The translations under genes were made by a program, and so were the position numbers. A DNA stretch of 64,000 nt from Gluconacetobacter johannae. GTDB taxonomy: Bacteria > Pseudomonadota > Alphaproteobacteria > Acetobacterales > Acetobacteraceae. The DNA is taken from NCBI RefSeq assembly GCF_014174305.1, contig NZ_JABEQH010000007.1:1-64000 (forward strand), in the 5' to 3' direction. The notes below the pieces were generated by a model. The model was not told the DNA's origin, did not search any database, and saw nothing but the letters and a program-made list of their open reading frames with translations. Numbering within the stretch: position 1 is the first letter of the stretch; each line of letters begins with the position of its first letter. Below are positions 60,319-64,000 of this stretch, one piece after another.

Positions 60319-60999
60319 ATGCATATCCTGGTCGTCGAGGACGATCCGACCGTCCGCAATTTCATCGCCAAAGGCCTGCGCGAGGCCGGGCATCTGGTCG
60401 AACCCGTGGATAACGGCAAGGACGGGCTGTTCCTCGCGGTCAGCGAGAATTTCGACCTGATTATCCTGGACCGCATGCTGCCCGGCGGGATCGACGGCCT
60501 GCGGCTGCTGGAGACGATCAGGGCGCAGAACAACAGCACCCCGGTCCTGCTGCTGTCCGCGCTGGCCGATGTCGACGACCGCGTGCAGGGGCTGAAGGCC
60601 GGCGGCGACGATTACGTGACCAAGCCCTTCGCGTTCAGCGAACTGCTGGCCCGTGTCGAGGCCCTGTCGCGCCGGGGCCGTAGCGACAACGCGCCGCAGA
60701 CGCGCCTGACCGTGGCCGATCTCGAGGTCGACCTGCTGTCACGCTCGGTCCGGCGCGGAGGGCAGAAGATCGACCTGCAACCCCGGGAATTCCGCCTGCT
60801 GGAATATCTGATGCGCCATGCCGGACAGGTCGTGACGCGGACCATGCTGCTGGAAGGGGTATGGGACTATCATTTCGACCCGCAGACCAACGTCATCGAC
60901 GTCCACGTCTCGCGCCTGCGGCAGAAGGTGGACAAGCCCTTCGACACGCCGCTGATCCACACGATCCGCAACGCCGGATACATGCTGCGGGCGGACTAG
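60319..60999 (+). CDS. OmpR-family response regulator
   Basis: A 226-residue regulator. The receiver domain has the acidic pair in VVEDDPTV, the phosphorylated Asp51 in LIILDRMLPGG, Ser in LLLSALAD and Lys in YVTKPFAF. A C-terminal winged helix follows (QPREFRLLEYLMRHAGQVVTR, VIDVHVSRLRQKVD). It is paired with the histidine kinase 34 bases downstream. The codon 60319 ATG fits the family start (MHILVVEDD). Confidence 0.95.
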   Translation: MHILVVEDDPTVRNFIAKGLREAGHLVEPVDNGKDGLFLAVSENFDLIILDRMLPGGIDGLRLLETIRAQNNSTPVLLLSALADVDDRVQGLKAGGDDYVTKPFAFSELLARVEALSRRGRSDNAPQTRLTVADLEVDLLSRSVRRGGQKIDLQPREFRLLEYLMRHAGQVVTRTMLLEGVWDYHFDPQTNVIDVHVSRLRQKVDKPFDTPLIHTIRNAGYMLRAD

Positions 61000-61033
61000 G
61001 GCGGGCAGTGGCGCGCATGGAAATCGCCTGATT

Positions 61034-62605
61034 ATGCCCGATGGACACGACAGCGCGACTGGCAGGCGCAGGCGGCGGTTCCGCATCCCGCGTTCGGCCA
61101 GCCTGCGCTTCTCGCTGGGCTACGGGGTGCTGTTCGCGCTGTCGTCCATCCTGTTCATGTCCTTTATCTGGTGGGGCACGATCGGCTTCCTGGAACGGCA
61201 GGTGGAAACCGCGATCAATGCCGACGCCCGCGCGCTGAGCCAGCGCTGGGCCGAAGGCGGGCTGCCGACGCTTGCGCTGACCATCGACGACCGCCTGGAA
61301 CAGAATCTGGACGACGACGCGATCTACCTGATGGTCGACCCGTCGGGGCATCGCCTGGCCGGCAACCTGTCGGAATGGCCGGCCCCGGTGGTGCGTACCG
61401 ACGCATGGTACGCGCTGCAGGTCACGCGGGCGGGCATGCAGGATACGGCGCAGGTCCATGCCTTCGACCTGCCGGGCGGCTTTCGCCTGCTGGTCGGCCG
61501 GGACATCCGCGCGCGCGCCGTGCTGCGCCGGCTGCTGACCGATTCGCTGCTGTGGGCCTGGATGATGGTGACGCTGCTGGCCGTCAGCGGCGCCGTGCTG
61601 GTCCACGGCATGTTCCGCCGCATGATAAAATCGGTCGCCCAGACTACGTCCGCGATCGCACATGGCGACCTGTCGCGCCGCATGCCGCTGGTGGGCAATG
61701 GCGACGAACTGGACCAGGTGGCCGAGGCGATCAACGAGATGCTGGACCGCATCGTCCGGCTGATGGACGGCGTGCGGCAGGTATCCAACGCCATCGCCCA
61801 CGACCTGCGGACCCCGATCACCCGCGCCCGCACCCAACTGGAAGACGCCGCCCTGCACGCCCATGGCGAGGACGAGCTGCGTGCGGCCGTCGAACGCGCG
61901 GTGGGGCATCTGGACAACGTCACGGCGGTGTTCGAAGCCCTGCTGCGGATTGCCCAGATCGAGGCCGGGTCGCGGCGCTCGGCCTTCGCGCCCTTCGACC
62001 TGGCGCCGCTGCTGGTCGATGTCGGCGACCTGTACGAAGCGGTGGCCGAGGAACGGCAGATCCGGCTGGTGCTGCGCCTGCCGCCCAGCCTGCCCTTTTA
62101 TGGCGATTCGGCGATGATGCAGCAGGCGGTGGCCAACCTGCTGGACAATGCCATCAAATTCTCGCCCGCCGGCGGAACGGTGACGCTGGCCGCCGCGCTG
62201 GGCCCGGCCCTGCCGGGGCTGGCCATGTCCGCGCCGGGCCGCAACGCCGTGTCCATCGCCGTGACCGACGAAGGCATCGGCATGAACGAGGCCGACCTGG
62301 CCCGGGCGTCCGAACGCTTCTTCCGCGCCGAGACGGCGCGCAACACGCCGGGCGCCGGCCTGGGCCTGTCGCTGGTGCAGGCGATCGTGCAACTGCATGG
62401 CGGCGTGCTGCGCCTGCGGGCGCAGCAGCCGGGACTGTCGGTCCGCATGATCCTGCCCGTGGCGCGCCAGGCCGCCCGCCCCCGCTCCACCCCGCGCCCT
62501 CCCATCCCCATCCCGCCCGTGCCGCGGCCGGGCGCCACGCCACTCCCGGCCCCGCCGGGGGGCGTGACGGAGACTTCACAATCACCCAATGGGGGCGACA
62601 GATGA
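61034..62605 (+). CDS. Sensor histidine kinase
   Basis: A 523-residue membrane kinase of the EnvZ/QseC type. It has a basic N-terminus, the first membrane helix (about 28-50), a periplasmic sensor of about 120 residues, a second helix (about 174-196), HAMP, then the phosphorylated His256 in SNAIAHDLRTPITRAR. The ATPase has LLDNAIKFSP (N-box), TDEGIGM (G1) and GAGLGLSLVQAI (G2). A 55-residue Pro-rich tail ends the protein. The signal is unknown. The following gene overlaps the stop (ATGA). Confidence 0.93.
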   Translation: MPDGHDSATGRRRRRFRIPRSASLRFSLGYGVLFALSSILFMSFIWWGTIGFLERQVETAINADARALSQRWAEGGLPTLALTIDDRLEQNLDDDAIYLMVDPSGHRLAGNLSEWPAPVVRTDAWYALQVTRAGMQDTAQVHAFDLPGGFRLLVGRDIRARAVLRRLLTDSLLWAWMMVTLLAVSGAVLVHGMFRRMIKSVAQTTSAIAHGDLSRRMPLVGNGDELDQVAEAINEMLDRIVRLMDGVRQVSNAIAHDLRTPITRARTQLEDAALHAHGEDELRAAVERAVGHLDNVTAVFEALLRIAQIEAGSRRSAFAPFDLAPLLVDVGDLYEAVAEERQIRLVLRLPPSLPFYGDSAMMQQAVANLLDNAIKFSPAGGTVTLAAALGPALPGLAMSAPGRNAVSIAVTDEGIGMNEADLARASERFFRAETARNTPGAGLGLSLVQAIVQLHGGVLRLRAQQPGLSVRMILPVARQAARPRSTPRPPIPIPPVPRPGATPLPAPPGGVTETSQSPNGGDR

Positions 62606-62955
62606 CCCGCCCTAGGTTTCGATTCATGATTACACGGCCTCTCGCGGTTCCGGTCCTGATGGCCATGGGCTTGTGCCTGTGCGGCTTCGCGCCGGTGTCC
62701 GACGAGGACACGCCGCCGATCCTCGGCAATCGCACCGATTCCGCAACCGGACATCCGGTGGTCATCACCAGCGACAGCCGCGCGTTCTGCGACCGGCTGG
62801 TAACGGTCATCGATGCCTATGGGCCACCCCTGACGCATGAGGTCCATGATCTACGCAACCAGGGCGCGCATCTGTGCCGCGAGGGCAAGCTCCGCTCGGG
62901 CATCGAGCAGTTGCGCCGCGCGCTGATGGTGCTGAAGGAAGACAATCATTCATGA
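62602..62955 (+). CDS. Small secreted protein linked to the two-component system
   Basis: A 117-residue protein with a hydrophobic leader (PLAVPVLMAMGLCLCGFA) and a mature part of about 85 residues. The mature part has two cysteines (AFCDRL and HLCREG) around a helical segment that ends GKLRSGIEQLRRALMVLKED. It is translationally coupled to the kinase and to the SIMPL gene by ATGA overlaps. It could feed a signal to the sensor or be a regulated output. I do not recognise the family. Confidence 0.7.
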   Translation: MTRPRFRFMITRPLAVPVLMAMGLCLCGFAPVSDEDTPPILGNRTDSATGHPVVITSDSRAFCDRLVTVIDAYGPPLTHEVHDLRNQGAHLCREGKLRSGIEQLRRALMVLKEDNHS

Positions 62956-63704
62956 CACGCCGCTCCCCCGTCCCCCACGCCGTGCTGGCCGTTCTGGCGC
63001 TGGCCGCCGCCCCCGCCACGCTGCTTCCGCTGCTGGGCCCGACGCCCGCCCTCGCCCAGGACGTCCCGCCGGACGCGCCCCGGCCCGGCCCGGCCGCAAC
63101 CGAACTGACCCTGTCCGGAACGGGCACGGTCCACGCCGCGCCCGACCGGCTGACGGCGACGCTGTTCGCCGAAAGCACGGCCGCCAATGCCGCGACGGCG
63201 CAGGGAAAGGTCAACGCGCTCGTGCGCCAGACGTTGGACGCCGCCAACGCCGCCGGCGGCCTGACCACCGTCACCGAAGGCTATTTCGTCCAGCGTGACG
63301 ACACCGCCAGGCCGCAATCATCCCAGTGGACGGCGCGCCAGACCATCCGCCTGACCGGCGCCGACGGCGCCGCATTGCTGGACCTGGTGGGGAAACTCCA
63401 GGCACGCGGGCTGGCCCTGTCGGGGCTGGACTGGTCCCTGTCCTCCGACCGGCGTCAGGAGCTGACCAGCCAGGCCGAAGCCGAGGCGCTGAAGGACGTA
63501 CGCCGCCGGGCGGATGCCGCCGCGACGGTGCTGGGGATGAAGGTCGCCACCATCCGCTCGGTCTCGCTGGGCGACCGGACCATGCCACGCCCCATGCCGA
63601 TGATGGCGATGGCCGCCCGCGCCGCCGCCTTCCCCCCTTCTGCCCCCGCGGAGGAACAGGACGTCACGGCATCGGCCACCGCGACGGTCCTGCTGCGGCC
63701 GTAG
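62952..63704 (+). CDS. SIMPL-domain (DUF541) secreted protein
   Basis: A 250-residue periplasmic protein with a signal peptide ending in TPALAQD. The SIMPL domain shows LTLSGTGTVHAAPDRLTATL at its start, then a helix-strand repeat, and SQAEAEALKDVRRRADAAAT near residue 185. The end is VTASATATVLLRP. Its role is unknown in most bacteria (BP26-like oligomers in Brucella). It is the last gene of the regulator unit and converges with the photolyase gene. Confidence 0.88.
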   Translation: MTRRSPVPHAVLAVLALAAAPATLLPLLGPTPALAQDVPPDAPRPGPAATELTLSGTGTVHAAPDRLTATLFAESTAANAATAQGKVNALVRQTLDAANAAGGLTTVTEGYFVQRDDTARPQSSQWTARQTIRLTGADGAALLDLVGKLQARGLALSGLDWSLSSDRRQELTSQAEAEALKDVRRRADAAATVLGMKVATIRSVSLGDRTMPRPMPMMAMAARAAAFPPSAPAEEQDVTASATATVLLRP

Positions 63705-63719
63705 GCGGGCGATTCCGTC

Positions 63720-64000
63720 TCATCCGTTCCGGAGGGCCGTCCACACGGCAAGCGCGCGTGCCCGCGCCTGCCGGTGATCCACGATCGGCGCCGGGTAATC
63801 CCGCCCCAGGACCACGCCATGCGCCCCCAGCGCCCCCGCACCGGCCACCCAGGGGGCATGAATCAGGTTCGCCGGCACGGCCGCCAGTTCCGGAACCCAA
63901 CGACGGATATAATCGCCCCCCGGATCGAATTTCTCTGACTGCGTGACCGGATTCATGATCCGGAAGAACGGGGCCGCATCCACGCCCGTACCCGCACTCC
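63720..64000 (-). CDS. phr: Deoxyribodipyrimidine photolyase, C-terminal part (partial)
   Basis: The frame is open to the window edge and encodes the last 93 residues of a cryptochrome/photolyase. DAAPFFRIMNPVTQSEKFDP, then YIRRWVPELA and IHAPW, is the conserved FAD-domain end. The enzyme repairs pyrimidine dimers with blue light. The N-terminus and most of the gene lie beyond 64000, so completeness cannot be judged. Confidence 0.92.
   Translation of the reverse strand, partial: SAGTGVDAAPFFRIMNPVTQSEKFDPGGDYIRRWVPELAAVPANLIHAPWVAGAGALGAHGVVLGRDYPAPIVDHRQARARALAVWTALRNG

Overview
The window is GC-rich, densely packed alphaproteobacterial chromosome. I infer an acetic acid bacterium (Acetobacteraceae, near Gluconacetobacter/Komagataeibacter). 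The reasons are a his cluster carrying a GNAT gene, DUF1491 and DUF3035 (BamF-like) proteins, a UbiH/UbiM-type hydroxylase, an RhtA-type exporter, ATGA-style overlapping starts and stops, and dispersed GC hairpins between genes. No tRNA, CRISPR array, intact insertion sequence or phage gene is visible. The species call rests on family recognition only.

Left edge (1-433): a G/T-rich (on the minus strand) non-coding stretch that looks like the promoter and leader of an rRNA operon whose 16S gene would lie off the left edge. It holds two 17-bp-spaced promoter pairs and a boxA-like motif. Next, 434-2218 (minus) has a nitroreductase and a ubiquinone-type FAD hydroxylase. The histidine block (2397-6710, plus) is hisB, a small membrane protein, hisH, an in-frame GNAT-HisA fusion, hisF, and hisE with a basic N-terminal tail. 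A HIT protein, an ABC exporter (minus) and endonuclease III follow.

10-25 kb: comEC (minus) is divergent from a long plus-strand run of overlapping genes: gltX, pyrB, a pyrC homologue lacking metal ligands, plsY, dprA, topA, rnr, a C-terminal processing protease and a DUF1491 protein. They cover translation, pyrimidine and phospholipid synthesis, DNA uptake and topology, and RNA decay. An OmpA-type protein is next. cysK then stands divergent from an Rrf2 regulator, suggesting sulfur or cysteine control.

28-40 kb: a lipoprotein, a four-cysteine periplasmic protein with its own promoter and strong terminator, parE, an RhtA-like exporter, an orphan nuoM, an endonuclease-type mutL, and the ileS-lspA-bamF-like unit.

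40.4-44.9 kb: a two-gene accessory block with a different codon flavour. It encodes a Wzx/MATE-like flippase and a 908-residue protein that joins a GMC flavin oxidoreductase to an SDR epimerase/reductase. This is the best candidate for an undescribed system here, probably glycan or lipid-linked saccharide modification and export.

44.9-49.4 kb (minus): recX, a CHAP lipoprotein, an orphan tatA, mtnB-mtnD-mtnC (methionine salvage) and ribF. 49.6-54.2 kb (plus): argD, argF, an orphan small protein, hslO (Hsp33) and a lipoprotein. 54.2-64 kb: a ScsB/DsbD-type disulfide reductase (minus), hrpB, a Deg-type protease, an OmpR/EnvZ-type two-component pair with a perfect DnaA box in front, a small secreted protein, a SIMPL-domain protein, and the end of a photolyase gene running off the right edge.
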